Of a stretch of 64,000 bases of DNA, positions 41,563 through 51,274 are shown piece by piece. The notes beneath the pieces are model-generated. The model worked only from the letters and a program-made list of their open reading frames with translations. It did not search any database and was not told where the DNA came from. The stretch is taken from NCBI RefSeq assembly GCF_014199335.1, contig NZ_JACIJI010000002.1, forward strand, positions 496,001 to 560,000, given 5' to 3'. Source of the stretch: Stakelama sediminis. GTDB lineage: Bacteria > Pseudomonadota > Alphaproteobacteria > Sphingomonadales > Sphingomonadaceae. The position numbers and the translations under genes are program-made. Every line of letters begins with the position of its first letter. Position 1 is the first letter of the stretch.

Positions 41563-41679
41563 TGTATTCTCTCCTTCCGGCACGTACCGAACCGCTCGTC
41601 GTCGCATCTTCGCAACCGTTGGTCCAAGTGTCGATGCAGGCAGATTGACCTTCGCGTCAACCCGGGATTCTATACGCAT

Positions 41680-42420
41680 ATGGGGGTGGATCAGGTGACA
41701 GACTGGCATACCGTAGCGGCAAGCACACTTGAATGGTGGGATACCGCAGGGGTCGACACGCTGGTCGAAGACACCCCGCGTGACTGGCTGACGCCGGCCC
41801 CGGCTCCGGTCGCGAATCGGGAACCTGTCACGCCTGCCGCGGACAACGCGCCCGCACCTGTCCCGGCCATGCCCGACACTATCGAGGCTTTTGTACGATG
41901 GCGTACCAGCGAACACGCGCCCGAACGGAGCTGGAATGCTCCGCTGCTGACACCGCGACTGATCGCGGATGCGAAATTGCTGATATTTACGGACATGCCC
42001 GAAGCAGAGGATGCTGAAGAGGGACGACTACTCGGCGGCGCTCCCGGAAGGCTGTTCGACCGGATGCTAGCCGCGATCGGCCTGTCGCGAGATGAAATCG
42101 CCCTTAGCGGCATTGCCCTGGCGCGACCGGCGAGCGGGCAGATTGCCCGTGAAGACGAACGCGCGTTACGCGCTCTGGCGCTCCATCAGCTTGTGCTGAC
42201 AACTCCCAAACGCGTGCTTTTGCTCGGCCAAGCGGCGAGCCGTGCTCTGATTGCGCCGGAAAGGGCTGGCCTCCGCGGTTCTTTAGAAGCAATTAACCAT
42301 CAGGGGCGAAAGTATGAGGCTATCGCTACATTTCACCCGCGCTTCCTGCTTCAACGGCCGGCAGCAAAGGGGGAAAGCTGGAAAGACCTGCAACGCTTAA
42401 TGGGGGGTATTGATTCGTGA
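41680..42420 (+). CDS. Uracil-DNA-glycosylase-superfamily protein, divergent
   Basis: A 246-residue protein with a Pro/Ala-rich low-complexity linker (about 40-70) before the domain. UDG-superfamily traits are a RLLGGAPGRLFDRMLAAIGL stretch, the RVLLLGQAASRAL strand-turn-helix and the C-terminal ATFHPRFLLQRPAAKGE, which matches the family-4 HP-S/R-LL motif. The usual water-activating GEAPG motif reads FTDMPEAED, and the four cluster cysteines of family 4 are absent, so catalytic activity is uncertain. Starts ATG 41680 or GTG 41695; the latter has the better ribosome-binding site. Four-base overlap with the transglycosylase gene. Confidence 0.75.
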   Translation: MGVDQVTDWHTVAASTLEWWDTAGVDTLVEDTPRDWLTPAPAPVANREPVTPAADNAPAPVPAMPDTIEAFVRWRTSEHAPERSWNAPLLTPRLIADAKLLIFTDMPEAEDAEEGRLLGGAPGRLFDRMLAAIGLSRDEIALSGIALARPASGQIAREDERALRALALHQLVLTTPKRVLLLGQAASRALIAPERAGLRGSLEAINHQGRKYEAIATFHPRFLLQRPAAKGESWKDLQRLMGGIDS

Positions 42421-44189
42421 GTTTTCGTGTTCTGCTTGCTGCGGCACTGGTGGCGTCGCCACTGACAGCCCATGCCGCGAACGAAACCTTACAGCCCCAA
42501 TCCGAAACCCACAGTAACGGCATTCCGATGCAGCTCGATGCCGGACAGCGCGATGCCTATCGCGAAGTGTTTCAGGCGATCCACGATAAGCGCTGGGACG
42601 ATGCGAAGCTTCAGCTCGCCTCGATGAAGCCGGGACCGCTGCATGCCGTTGCGCTTGCCGAACTCTATACCGCGCCCGGTTCGCCCAAGATTGCGCTCGA
42701 TCCGCTGCTGGCATTGCTGGCGGAGGCCCCCGAACTGCCGGAAGCCGACGACATCGCCCGGCTGGCCAAGTTGCGTGGTGCTGAAAGCCTGCCGGATATT
42801 CCCGCCGAACAGCGTCTTGTCTGGTACAATGGCGCTCCCAACCGCGTACGCCTGAAAATGAGCAAGAGCGACGCGACCTCGGCGGACCTTTCCGACAAGA
42901 TGCGTCCGTTCATCAAGGCGGACGACGGCGCATCGGCGGAAGCATTGTTCAACAGCGTGTCGGGCGATCTCGACGACGAAGCAAAGACCGAATGGCGTCA
43001 GCGGATTTCCTGGATCTATTATCTTGCGGGGGACGATGCCAATGCCCGCCGCGTCGCCGCACTGGCGCAACAGGGCACCGGTCCGTTCGTCGCGCATGCC
43101 GACTGGGTTGAGGGGCTGGCTTCCTGGCGCGACAATGACTGCCAGTCTGCGGAAAACGCCTTCACACTGGTTGCCCAGCACGCAACCGATGTCGATTTGC
43201 GCGCGGCCGGGCTTTACTGGGCGTCGCGCGCCGATCTTGCCTGCGGCCGCCCCGACCTGATTCAGGCGCGGCTGGAAAGCGCGGCGCAATATAAGCAGAC
43301 CTTCTATGGCATGCTCGCGCGGCAATCGTTGGGCATTCTCGACAAGCCCGGCCCTGATATTGATGCGGTGGCAGCGACTGACTGGCGCCAGCTCAAGCAT
43401 CTTCCCAATGTCCGCGTTGCCGCGGCGCTCGTGGAAATCGGTGAAAACGCTCTGGCCGACAAGGTGATGCGTCATCAGGCGAAGATCGGCAATCCGCGCG
43501 ATTATGCAGCCCTGACCCGTCTCGCCGGAAAGATGGACCTGCCGGGCACTGAATTGTGGCTGTCGCACTACAGCCCCAGGGGCGAGCAGCCGCTGGAAAC
43601 CGCACGCTATCCGCTACCCGACTGGACCCCGCATGGCGGCTGGCGCGTCGACAAGGCGCTGGTCTATGCCCACACGCTTCAGGAATCGAAATTCGACCCT
43701 ACGGTCGTCAGCCCTGCGGGTGCCTATGGCCTGATGCAGATCATGCCGGCAGCTGCCAGCGATATCGGTCGCGAACGCGGCGAAGTGATTGACCGTGCCG
43801 CACTGACCAAGCCTTCGGTCAATATGGAAGTCGGTCAGACCTATCTTGAAAAGCTGCGCGACATGCCGAGCACCGGCGGCCTGCTGCCCAAGGTCATCGC
43901 TGCCTATAATGCCGGTCCCTCGCCGGTTCAGGCGTGGAACCTTTCCACCCGCGATAATGGCGACCCGCTGCTCTATATCGAGTCCATCCCCTATTGGGAA
44001 ACGCGCGGCTATGTGATGACGGTACTGCGCAACTACTGGATGTACGAAAAGAAAGAGGACAAGCCCTCGCCCAGCCGCGCCGCGCTCGCGCAGGGCTTAT
44101 GGCCGCGCTTCCCCGGAATGCCGGGTGCAAAGGGCGTTCGCCTGACCGCCAATGACAAGGTTGCGCAGCGGGCAGCCCGTGCCGATTGA
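42417..44189 (+). CDS. Soluble lytic murein transglycosylase (Slt70-like)
   Basis: Cleaves the MurNAc-GlcNAc bond of peptidoglycan with formation of 1,6-anhydroMurNAc. The 590-residue exported protein (signal peptide to TAHA-A, about residue 20) has a long alpha-superhelical U-domain (about 40-390). The SLT domain follows: catalytic Glu423 in [11 protein letters not shown], then [13 protein letters not shown] and [15 protein letters not shown] start overlapping the UDG-like gene. Its 3' end overlaps moaB by 11 bases. Confidence 0.93.
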   Translation: MSFRVLLAAALVASPLTAHAANETLQPQSETHSNGIPMQLDAGQRDAYREVFQAIHDKRWDDAKLQLASMKPGPLHAVALAELYTAPGSPKIALDPLLALLAEAPELPEADDIARLAKLRGAESLPDIPAEQRLVWYNGAPNRVRLKMSKSDATSADLSDKMRPFIKADDGASAEALFNSVSGDLDDEAKTEWRQRISWIYYLAGDDANARRVAALAQQGTGPFVAHADWVEGLASWRDNDCQSAENAFTLVAQHATDVDLRAAGLYWASRADLACGRPDLIQARLESAAQYKQTFYGMLARQSLGILDKPGPDIDAVAATDWRQLKHLPNVRVAAALVEIGENALADKVMRHQAKIGNPRDYAALTRLAGKMDLPGTELWLSHYSPRGEQPLETARYPLPDWTPHGGWRVDKALVYAHTLQESKFDPTVVSPAGAYGLMQIMPAAASDIGRERGEVIDRAALTKPSVNMEVGQTYLEKLRDMPSTGGLLPKVIAAYNAGPSPVQAWNLSTRDNGDPLLYIESIPYWETRGYVMTVLRNYWMYEKKEDKPSPSRAALAQGLWPRFPGMPGAKGVRLTANDKVAQRAARAD

Positions 44190-44706
44190 CGAGAGCATTG
44201 CGTTCCGCGCTGTCCGGATCGCGGTGCTGACGGTTTCCGATACGCGAACGCTCGCCGACGACAAATCCGGCGACATTCTGGTCGAGCGCATTGCCCGCGC
44301 CAGCCATATGCTGGCCGGACGCGCGCTGGTGCCCGACGATGTGGCTGCGATTGTCGCGCAACTACGCGAATGGATCGACAGCGATCAGGTCGAGTGCATC
44401 ATCACTACCGGCGGCACCGGCGTAACCGGGCGCGACGTCACCCCCGAAGCTATCGCGCAGGTACAGGATAAACCGATCGAAGGGTTCGGCGAACTGTTCC
44501 GCTGGCTCAGCTATGCAAAGATCGGCACCTCCACCGTTCAATCGCGCGCCTGCGCCTGTGTCGCAGGCGGCACCTATATCTTCGCGCTGCCCGGCTCGAC
44601 CGGCGCGGTAAAGGACGGCTGGGACGGCATTTTGCAGGAACAGCTCGACATCCGGCACCGCCCCTGCAACTTCGTCGAACTGATGCCGCGCCTCACCGAG
44701 CGCTGA
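44179..44706 (+). CDS. moaB: Molybdenum cofactor biosynthesis protein MoaB
   Basis: A 175-residue MoaB/MogA-fold protein that adenylylates or binds molybdopterin during Moco synthesis. It has the signatures [10 protein letters not shown] at the N terminus, [16 protein letters not shown] (Gly-rich molybdopterin-binding loop) and [16 protein letters not shown] prefer the GTG at 44179 (MPIDESIAF); an ATG at 44152 would add nine residues. No other moa or moe genes are near, so it is unlinked. Convergent with the VOC gene. Confidence 0.9.
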   Translation: MPIDESIAFRAVRIAVLTVSDTRTLADDKSGDILVERIARASHMLAGRALVPDDVAAIVAQLREWIDSDQVECIITTGGTGVTGRDVTPEAIAQVQDKPIEGFGELFRWLSYAKIGTSTVQSRACACVAGGTYIFALPGSTGAVKDGWDGILQEQLDIRHRPCNFVELMPRLTER

Positions 44707-44714
44707 GCCGATTG

Positions 44715-44732
44715 CTTCCCTTTGCAGGGAGG
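44715..44732. terminator. Short bidirectional hairpin between moaB and VOC gene
   Basis: CTTCCCT (44715-44721) pairs with AGGGAGG (44726-44732), with one G-U pair, across a TTGC loop, in the 36-base gap between convergent genes. No clear T tract, so termination is only plausible. Confidence 0.35.
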
Positions 44733-44742
44733 TACCTACGCC

Positions 44743-45078
44743 TCAATCCATCTGCGACACCGCCAGCTCATGCCCGTGCGGATCGCGAAAATGGAAGCGC
44801 CTGCCGCCGGGAAAGGCGAAAATCGCCTGCGTGATCGTGCCGCCGGCCTCCCGCACACGCGCCATCACCGCTTCGATATCGTCGACTTCGATCACCGGCA
44901 GCAGTTGCGCCGTCCATTGCCCTGCATCGCCGTTCAGGCCTAGATCCCCCTCACCCGTCGTCATCGCCGCATAATCGGGACCGAAATCGGTAAAATCCCA
45001 GCCGAAACTCTCCGCATAAAAGCGCTTTTGCCCGGCGACATCGCGCACCGGCAGTTCGACATAATTCAGCTTCGCCAT
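44743..45078 (-). CDS. VOC-superfamily (glyoxalase/bleomycin-resistance fold) protein
   Basis: A 111-residue single VOC domain: LNYVELPVRDVAGQKRFY at the N terminus, FGWDFTDFGPDYAAM, VIEVDDIEAVMARVREAGG and the terminal FRDPHGHELAV with a potential metal-binding Glu. VOC proteins include glyoxalases, dioxygenases and antibiotic-binding proteins; no specific activity can be inferred. ATG 45076-45078 has GGAG six bases upstream, which decides it over two earlier ATGs. Confidence 0.85.
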   Translation of the reverse strand: MAKLNYVELPVRDVAGQKRFYAESFGWDFTDFGPDYAAMTTGEGDLGLNGDAGQWTAQLLPVIEVDDIEAVMARVREAGGTITQAIFAFPGGRRFHFRDPHGHELAVSQMD

Positions 45079-45131
45079 ACCCATCTCCATATGTTCTTGT
45101 TATGTTCTATCGCATTCACTACACTGATGCA

Positions 45132-46205
45132 ATGGCTGACAAGCGTCCCCATCGCGGCGCCACCCTGAACCGGGAAAGCACGCGCTTCAACCTGCCAGAA
45201 CGGATGGCGGACGGCGACTGGCTGGACTGGCGCGAGGCTGTCGACGGAGCAGCACCTAAGCTGCGCACCACCGTAACGGTCGAAAAGCCGAAGACGATCA
45301 TTACCCGCAATAGCTCCCCCGACATCGGGTTCGACCGCTCGATCAACCCCTATCGCGGCTGCGAACATGGCTGCATCTATTGTTTCGCGCGGCCAAGCCA
45401 TGCCTATCACGACCTGTCACCTGGACTGGATTTCGAAACCCGGCTGTTCGCCAAGCCCGATGCCCCTGCCCTGTTACGTGCCGAACTGTCGAAACGCGGC
45501 TATATCCCGCGTCCCATTGCCTTCGGCACCAACACCGATCCCTATCAGCCGATTGAGCGGGAATGGCGGATCACCCGTGCCTGCATCGAAATCCTCGCCG
45601 ATTGTCATCATCCGCTAACCATCACCACCAAGTCCGACCGCGTGACGCGCGACATCGACCTGCTCACCCCGATGGCAAAGCAGCGGCTGGCCGCCGTCGC
45701 GGTCTCGATCACTTCGCTCGATCCGCGTACCGCCATGACGGTGGAACCACGCGCGCCGACACCCGCCCGCAGGCTGGCGGCCGTCGAAAAACTATCCGCC
45801 GCAGGCATCCCCACTTATGTCTCGATTGCCCCCGTCATACCGGCCATTACCGATCATGAACTGGAACATCTGGTTGCGCGTGCCGCCATGGCCGGGGCAG
45901 CGGGTGCATTCTATCTTCCGGTGCGCCTGCCGCATGAAGTCGCACCGCTGTTTCGCGCATGGCTCGACACCCATTTTCCTGAACGAGCGGGCAAGGTCAT
46001 GGCGATCATCCGCTCGCTGCGCGGCGGACGCGACAACGACCCCGATTTTTTCACCCGAATGCGCGGACAGGGCAACTGGGCGGAGTTGTTGCATACCCGG
46101 TTTCAGATCGCCAGCCGCAAGGCGGGGTTCGGCGGCATGAAGCTCAGTCTGCGTACCGACCTGTTTCGCCCTCCACCCGGCGATCAGGGCGAGCTGTTCG
46201 ACTGA
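45132..46205 (+). CDS. PA0069-type radical SAM protein
   Basis: A 357-residue radical SAM protein with the cluster motif CEHGCIYC (Cys77, Cys81, Cys84) after the characteristic INPYRGC. TNTDPYQPIE and the TTKSDRVTRDIDLL region follow, typical of the SPL-like PA0069 family, with a C-terminal LSLRTDLFRPPPGDQGELF. The reaction is unknown; spore photoproduct lyase similarity suggests a DNA or RNA role, but this is not established. The ATG at 45132 is preferred; the frame extends back to an ATG at 45102. Confidence 0.9.
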   Translation: MADKRPHRGATLNRESTRFNLPERMADGDWLDWREAVDGAAPKLRTTVTVEKPKTIITRNSSPDIGFDRSINPYRGCEHGCIYCFARPSHAYHDLSPGLDFETRLFAKPDAPALLRAELSKRGYIPRPIAFGTNTDPYQPIEREWRITRACIEILADCHHPLTITTKSDRVTRDIDLLTPMAKQRLAAVAVSITSLDPRTAMTVEPRAPTPARRLAAVEKLSAAGIPTYVSIAPVIPAITDHELEHLVARAAMAGAAGAFYLPVRLPHEVAPLFRAWLDTHFPERAGKVMAIIRSLRGGRDNDPDFFTRMRGQGNWAELLHTRFQIASRKAGFGGMKLSLRTDLFRPPPGDQGELFD

Positions 46206-46287
46206 CGCTATTCGCCTTGCGCAAGATCATTGCGCCCGGCTGTATCATTCGGCTAGACCACCGCAAAACTGTTTCAGGGAGTTCTCC

Positions 46288-48921
46288 GTGCGTCCAGCGC
46301 TGCTTTCGGCTTTTGCCTTCCTTCTCGCCACGGCGCCGATGGCCGCCCATGCCCAGACCGCACAAACCCTTCCGACCGGGAAATTGCCGGACACTGCGGC
46401 GCCCACGGCATATCGGCTCAGCCTGACCATCCTGCCGTCGCAGCAGCGCTTTTCCGGACACACCTCCATCGATGTCGACGTCAAGCGGACGACGACCATG
46501 CTCTATATGCATGGCCGCGACCTGAAGGTCAGCAAGGCGACCGCGATCATCGGCGGTCAGACCTTCCCCGTCAGCTTCAAACAACTGACCCCGCTCGGCC
46601 TTGCCCGCCTCGATTTCGGACGCCGGGTGCAGCCCGGAAAGGTCACGCTGAACTTTACCTATACCGCACCGTTCGGAACGGGCGCGGCGGGCCTCTATCA
46701 CGTCAAGGTCGGCGATCAATGGTATAGCTGGACGCAGTTCGAATCGATCGACGCGCGCGCCGCCTTCCCCTCGTTCGACGAACCCGGTTTCAAGACGCCG
46801 TTTACCGTCTCGCTGACCACCAAACCCGGCTTCACCGCGGTCAGCAACGCGCCGCAGGTCAGCACGAAACAGGACGGCGCGCTCGTCACCCATATCTTCG
46901 AACCGACCAAGCCGCTGCCGACCTATCTCGTCGCTTTCGTCGTCGGTCCCTTTGCAACGGCAAAGACCGAAGCCGCGCCGACGCCGGAGCGCAAGGAACC
47001 GCTTCCAGTCGGCATCGTCGGCACGCAGGCGAACAAGGACAAGCTCGAATTCGCGAAAGAGAATACCGGCAAGATCGTCGATCTGCTCGAAAAATATTTC
47101 GGCGAAGCCTTTCCTTTCCCCAAGCTGGACCAGATCGGATCGCCGATCATGGGAGGCGCGATGGAAAATGCAGGCGCCGACATTTACGGCGACAATATCC
47201 TGTTCCTCGGTCCCGATGCCTCGACCGCGCAGAAACAGGAATTCGGCATGGTCGTCGCGCATGAACTGTCGCACCAGTGGTTCGGCGATCTCGTCACGCC
47301 GAAATGGTGGGACGATATCTGGCTGAACGAGAGTTTCGCCAACTGGATGGGCTATCGCATCGGCAATGAATGGCGGCCCGACCTCAATATCGGCATCAAT
47401 GCGAAAGCCGAAGCGTTCAGCGCGATGCAACTGGATGCGCTGAAGGCCGGTCGCCCGATCCACGGCAAGATCACCCACGACGCCGATATCAACAGCGCTT
47501 TCGACCAGATCACCTATGGCAAGGGCGGTCAGGTCGTGGCGATGATCGCTGCCTATATGGGCGACAAGAAGTTTCAGGCGGGTGTTCGCCTGCACCTGAA
47601 ACGCCATGCCTATGGCAATGCCTCGACCGACGATTTCTTCAAATCGCTGGCGGATGCGGCAGGCGATCCACGTGTTCTCGCTGCGATGAAGAGCTTCGTG
47701 GATCAGCAGGGCGTGCCGGTGGTGACGCTGCGCCGCGACGGCAACAAGCTGACCGCAACACAGGCGCGCTATCATTATCTCGGCAGCACGCTGAAACCCG
47801 AAAGCTGGGGCATTCCGCTGTGCATTCGTCAGGGCGATCAGCGTAACTGCACGCTGATGGACAAGCAGCAGATGAACATCACGCTACCAGGCACCGGCGC
47901 GATCATGCCCAATGCGGGTGGCACCGGCTATTACCGGTTCGATCTCGACCCCACCGACTGGCAGGCGCTGATCGCGACTGCGCCGAAACTGGTACCCGGC
48001 GAAGCGCTGGCGCTCGACGACAGCGCATGGGCCGATTTCTATGCCGGCAAGGGCACGGTCCAGCGGCTCGTCACGCTGACACGGGAAATGGCGCAGAACC
48101 CGGATTCGAACGCCGCCATCGACAATGGTTTGCGGTTCGCGCGCATCGCCGGTCAGGGTATCGTGCCCGACAGTGCCATGCCCGCCTATCACCGCATGAT
48201 CGAGCGTATCTATGGCCCGCTGCTGAAACAGCTCGGCTTCGATCCCAAACCCGGTGCATTTTCCGACGACAGTCCCGACCGGCAGAAGCTGCGTCAGGCG
48301 GTAGTCGCCCTGATGATTTCGGGCGCGAAAGACGATGCCCTGCGCGGACAGATCGTGCAGGCCACACAGGCCTATCTGGAGGGCCAGACCGACGCGATCG
48401 ATGAAAGCTATCTGGGTGCCGGCCTGGGAGTGTTGATCGAACAGAAGGGGCTGGATTTTGCGAAGTCGCTTGCGGATCGCGCACTCAGCAGCGACGACTC
48501 CGAATTTCGCAGTACCGCGCTTGCCGCAATTGGCAATTCAGGCAATCCGGAAATCGCAAAATGGTTGATCAACGACTTCAGCGATCCGCGCCTGCGCAAG
48601 ACGGAGATGCTGGACCTGATCGGCGGAATTGCGCGATCTTCCCAAACCCGGCAACTGGCGCTTGATTATCTGTCGACCAATTTCGACACCATTGCCAGGA
48701 ACGCCGGCATCTTCGCTGCCATCCGCATCCCCAGCCTGTTTGCGGGTGCCTGTTCGATGCAGCAGGCCGATACGCTGGACGAAAAGCTGCGGCCCAAGGT
48801 GCAGGCTGCCAATGTCGGCATGCTCGGCTTCGACCGCACCGTAGAGGCAATCCGTGTCTGCGCTCGGGTCAAGGCTGCGCGTGCTCAGGAAGTCGGTCAG
48901 GCGCTGAACGCCGCCGAATAA
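46288..48921 (+). CDS. M1-family zinc aminopeptidase, exported
   Basis: An 877-residue secreted aminopeptidase of the ERAP/PepN (gluzincin) family. A signal peptide ends at AAHAQ (about residue 23). The N-terminal saddle domain is followed by the exopeptidase motif GAMEN (290-294) and zinc site HELSHQW (His325, Glu326, His329) with Glu348 in NESFANW. A long C-terminal ERAP1-like helical domain begins at about 530. It would release N-terminal amino acids from peptides in the periplasm. GTG start after TTCAGGGAG. It converges on the M28 peptidase, with a strong hairpin between them. Confidence 0.95.
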   Translation: MRPALLSAFAFLLATAPMAAHAQTAQTLPTGKLPDTAAPTAYRLSLTILPSQQRFSGHTSIDVDVKRTTTMLYMHGRDLKVSKATAIIGGQTFPVSFKQLTPLGLARLDFGRRVQPGKVTLNFTYTAPFGTGAAGLYHVKVGDQWYSWTQFESIDARAAFPSFDEPGFKTPFTVSLTTKPGFTAVSNAPQVSTKQDGALVTHIFEPTKPLPTYLVAFVVGPFATAKTEAAPTPERKEPLPVGIVGTQANKDKLEFAKENTGKIVDLLEKYFGEAFPFPKLDQIGSPIMGGAMENAGADIYGDNILFLGPDASTAQKQEFGMVVAHELSHQWFGDLVTPKWWDDIWLNESFANWMGYRIGNEWRPDLNIGINAKAEAFSAMQLDALKAGRPIHGKITHDADINSAFDQITYGKGGQVVAMIAAYMGDKKFQAGVRLHLKRHAYGNASTDDFFKSLADAAGDPRVLAAMKSFVDQQGVPVVTLRRDGNKLTATQARYHYLGSTLKPESWGIPLCIRQGDQRNCTLMDKQQMNITLPGTGAIMPNAGGTGYYRFDLDPTDWQALIATAPKLVPGEALALDDSAWADFYAGKGTVQRLVTLTREMAQNPDSNAAIDNGLRFARIAGQGIVPDSAMPAYHRMIERIYGPLLKQLGFDPKPGAFSDDSPDRQKLRQAVVALMISGAKDDALRGQIVQATQAYLEGQTDAIDESYLGAGLGVLIEQKGLDFAKSLADRALSSDDSEFRSTALAAIGNSGNPEIAKWLINDFSDPRLRKTEMLDLIGGIARSSQTRQLALDYLSTNFDTIARNAGIFAAIRIPSLFAGACSMQQADTLDEKLRPKVQAANVGMLGFDRTVEAIRVCARVKAARAQEVGQALNAAE

Positions 48922-48925
48922 CGAG

Positions 48926-48965
48926 CCGGTCTCAAGGCTCCCGATGAGGAGCCTTGAGACACCGG
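48926..48965. terminator. Bidirectional stem-loop between convergent peptidase genes
   Basis: GTCTCAAGGCTCC (48929-48941) is perfectly complementary to GGAGCCTTGAGAC (48948-48960), with a six-base loop; flanking CCG/CGG can extend the stem past a bulge. It fills the gap between the M1 and M28 stop codons. No T tract, but position and stability fit a shared terminator or RNA 3'-end stabiliser. Confidence 0.65.
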
Positions 48966-48966
48966 A

Positions 48967-51225
48967 TCAGGATGCCGAACCGTCCAGTACCGCCCGCGCA
49001 GCATCCAACCGCGCGGCGTATGCGTTCAGCGCCCTGGCAGTACGCACTGCATACTCATTGGCATCATCGAAGCGACGTTCCTCGATCGCTTCACGCACCC
49101 CGGCAATGGTTTTCGCGCCATAGCCGGTGAAGCGGCCCGGTGCGTAGATCAGATTCCGGAACCATGGCCGCCCGGTCAGCCCCTTCGGGTCCAGCAGCAA
49201 CTGGTCGATACTGAGCAGCAGCTCGTTCAGCTTTGCCCGGCGATCGGCAGACAGCTCCGCCCCATTCGCTGCATAGGCCGCGTCATAGGCGCTGGCACTT
49301 GCCTTCAAATGGTCGACGGCATTTTCCAGCGGCGCCAGCACGAGATGCGGCGTACGCGGTTCCACCGCCGGAGCGGCAACCGGATTATCCGGATTGCTGA
49401 CGGCACGAAACGCTCCGTCCCGGGTCAGTTTGACCTGTTCATCGTCCTTCGCGCGCTGTTTTGCCTCCAGCGTCTCGATCTGCCCCATATAGAGCGATAC
49501 GGCATCGGCAAAGTCAGTGAAATGCTGCGGCGGGGTCGGCGCGTCGGCCATGCGCAATACGATCCGGCCGACGACCTGCGACAAGGCGGAACCATATTTC
49601 AGCCCAGGATCGTCGAACGCCATGACATGGTGAAAACTGTCATAGACCGAGTGATAGGCTCCGTAATTCGGGCTTTCTCCGCTAAAGCCCAGGCTGAGCG
49701 AGGGGATGCCGACATGCTCCAGAAAGCCGGCATAGTCCGATCCCGACCCCAGCGGCTCGATGGGAAGATCGCCCCCACCTTTCGCCGCTTTCAGCATATC
49801 GGGCGACACATGACCGCCAGCAAATTTACGCGTCAGCACTCCGTCACGCAGCCGGTCGAGCACCGACACCCCGGTTTCGGGATCGGACACGCCTGCCGCC
49901 GCTTCGTTTACCAGATGCTGGAAATCCTGACTGCCGCCCGCGTGCAGATAGCCGCGCCCGCCATTATCGGTGTTGACGTAGAGCAGCGCCTTTTGCCGCA
50001 ATTCCTTTTCATGGTCCTCGGTCCATTCGGTCGAACCGAGCAGTCCCGGCTCCTCCCCGTCCCAGGCGATATAAACGATCGAACGTTTGGGCCTCCAACC
50101 CTGTTTGACCAGCGCGCCGATCGCCTTTGCTTCGCCCAGCATGGCGACGGTACCGGTCAGCGGATCTGACGCACCGAATACCCAGCCGTCATAATGGTTG
50201 CCGCGTACCACCCACTGATCGGGATATTGCGAACCCGGAATCGTGGCGACGACATCGCGCACCGGTTTCAGCGACCAGTCCGACTTAACCGCCAGATGCA
50301 CCTTGACCGCGCCTGTTCCGCCAATGTGATAGGCAAAGGGCAGTGCCCCCTGCCAGCCATCGGGCACATTGCGCCCCTGCATCGCCTGCAGCAGCTTCGT
50401 CGCATCGCCATAGGACATGGGCAGGGCGGGAATTTTCAGGATGCTGGGCGCGGTTTTGCGCGTCAGCCGCTTAGCATCTGCGGTCGCTGCATAGCCGGGG
50501 GTCAGCGGGTCGCCCGGATGGATGCTCTGATCCTGCACCGATCCGCGCTGCACGCCCGCGGCCGATCGCCAGCCGCCCTTGGGATAGACATCGCCGCGCG
50601 CATAGCCGTCATCGGCAGGGTCGGAATAGATGATACACCCGATCGCGCCATGCTTCTGCGCCAGTAATGGTTTCAGGCCGCGCCAGCCCTCTCCGTAGCG
50701 CGCGATGACGATCTTTCCCTTGACCGAGATACCGCGTCGGGCAAGCGCCTCGTAATCGTCACGCATACCGTAATTGACATAGACCAGGTCGCCGGTGACG
50801 TCGCCATCGCCCTGATAGGCGAGATAGGGCGGTAACGCGCCTTTGGTGTGATAGGAGGTTGGATCGCCCTTCACCGGCGGCTCCTGCCCGCCCAGCCTGA
50901 TATGCTCCGGCGTCACCATCTCGACCTTGGTCGAGATCGGCGTCGGATAGAGCACCTGATAGGTGTCGATGCGGACGTCCCAGCCCCATTTGCGAAACTG
51001 TGCCGCAATGAACTGCGTGTTGGCCGCATCGTGCGGCGATCCGACCTGATTGGGCTGCGACGACATTTGCTTCAGCCAGGCTATCTGCCCCGCATTGTCG
51101 ATTGCCCGATCGAACCGCGCATCAAGCGGGTTCGGGTCCGTCGCGACGGATCGCGGCGCTCCCGTCGCCATGCCGCTTAACATCGTACAGGACAGCGCAG
51201 CCGCCAGTGTAAGCCGTCGGATCAT
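48967..51225 (-). CDS. M28 peptidase, glutamate carboxypeptidase II-like, exported
   Basis: A 752-residue exported homologue of human GCPII/NAALADase. The signal peptide ends near GMATG. A PA domain spans about 120-320 (KIVIARYGEGWRG, IIYSDPADDGY). The M28 catalytic core has zinc ligands His344 (GNHYDGWVFG), Asp354 and Glu391/392 (DGEEPGLLGSTEW), then Asp420 (VNTDN) and His524 (YHSVYDSF). A TFR-like dimerisation domain ends the protein. By eye, the glutarate-sensor Arg (WRG) and a Tyr near the C terminus are kept but a Lys is not, so C-terminal glutamate specificity is possible, not assured. ATG 51223-51225 has GGGGGGA at proper spacing. Last gene of the receptor-GGT-M28 operon. Confidence 0.92.
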   Translation of the reverse strand: MIRRLTLAAALSCTMLSGMATGAPRSVATDPNPLDARFDRAIDNAGQIAWLKQMSSQPNQVGSPHDAANTQFIAAQFRKWGWDVRIDTYQVLYPTPISTKVEMVTPEHIRLGGQEPPVKGDPTSYHTKGALPPYLAYQGDGDVTGDLVYVNYGMRDDYEALARRGISVKGKIVIARYGEGWRGLKPLLAQKHGAIGCIIYSDPADDGYARGDVYPKGGWRSAAGVQRGSVQDQSIHPGDPLTPGYAATADAKRLTRKTAPSILKIPALPMSYGDATKLLQAMQGRNVPDGWQGALPFAYHIGGTGAVKVHLAVKSDWSLKPVRDVVATIPGSQYPDQWVVRGNHYDGWVFGASDPLTGTVAMLGEAKAIGALVKQGWRPKRSIVYIAWDGEEPGLLGSTEWTEDHEKELRQKALLYVNTDNGGRGYLHAGGSQDFQHLVNEAAAGVSDPETGVSVLDRLRDGVLTRKFAGGHVSPDMLKAAKGGGDLPIEPLGSGSDYAGFLEHVGIPSLSLGFSGESPNYGAYHSVYDSFHHVMAFDDPGLKYGSALSQVVGRIVLRMADAPTPPQHFTDFADAVSLYMGQIETLEAKQRAKDDEQVKLTRDGAFRAVSNPDNPVAAPAVEPRTPHLVLAPLENAVDHLKASASAYDAAYAANGAELSADRRAKLNELLLSIDQLLLDPKGLTGRPWFRNLIYAPGRFTGYGAKTIAGVREAIEERRFDDANEYAVRTARALNAYAARLDAARAVLDGSAS

Positions 51226-51274
51226 CGTCATTCCCCCCTTTGGGTTTTGATAGCAGTCGTTAAGCCGGTGCTGG

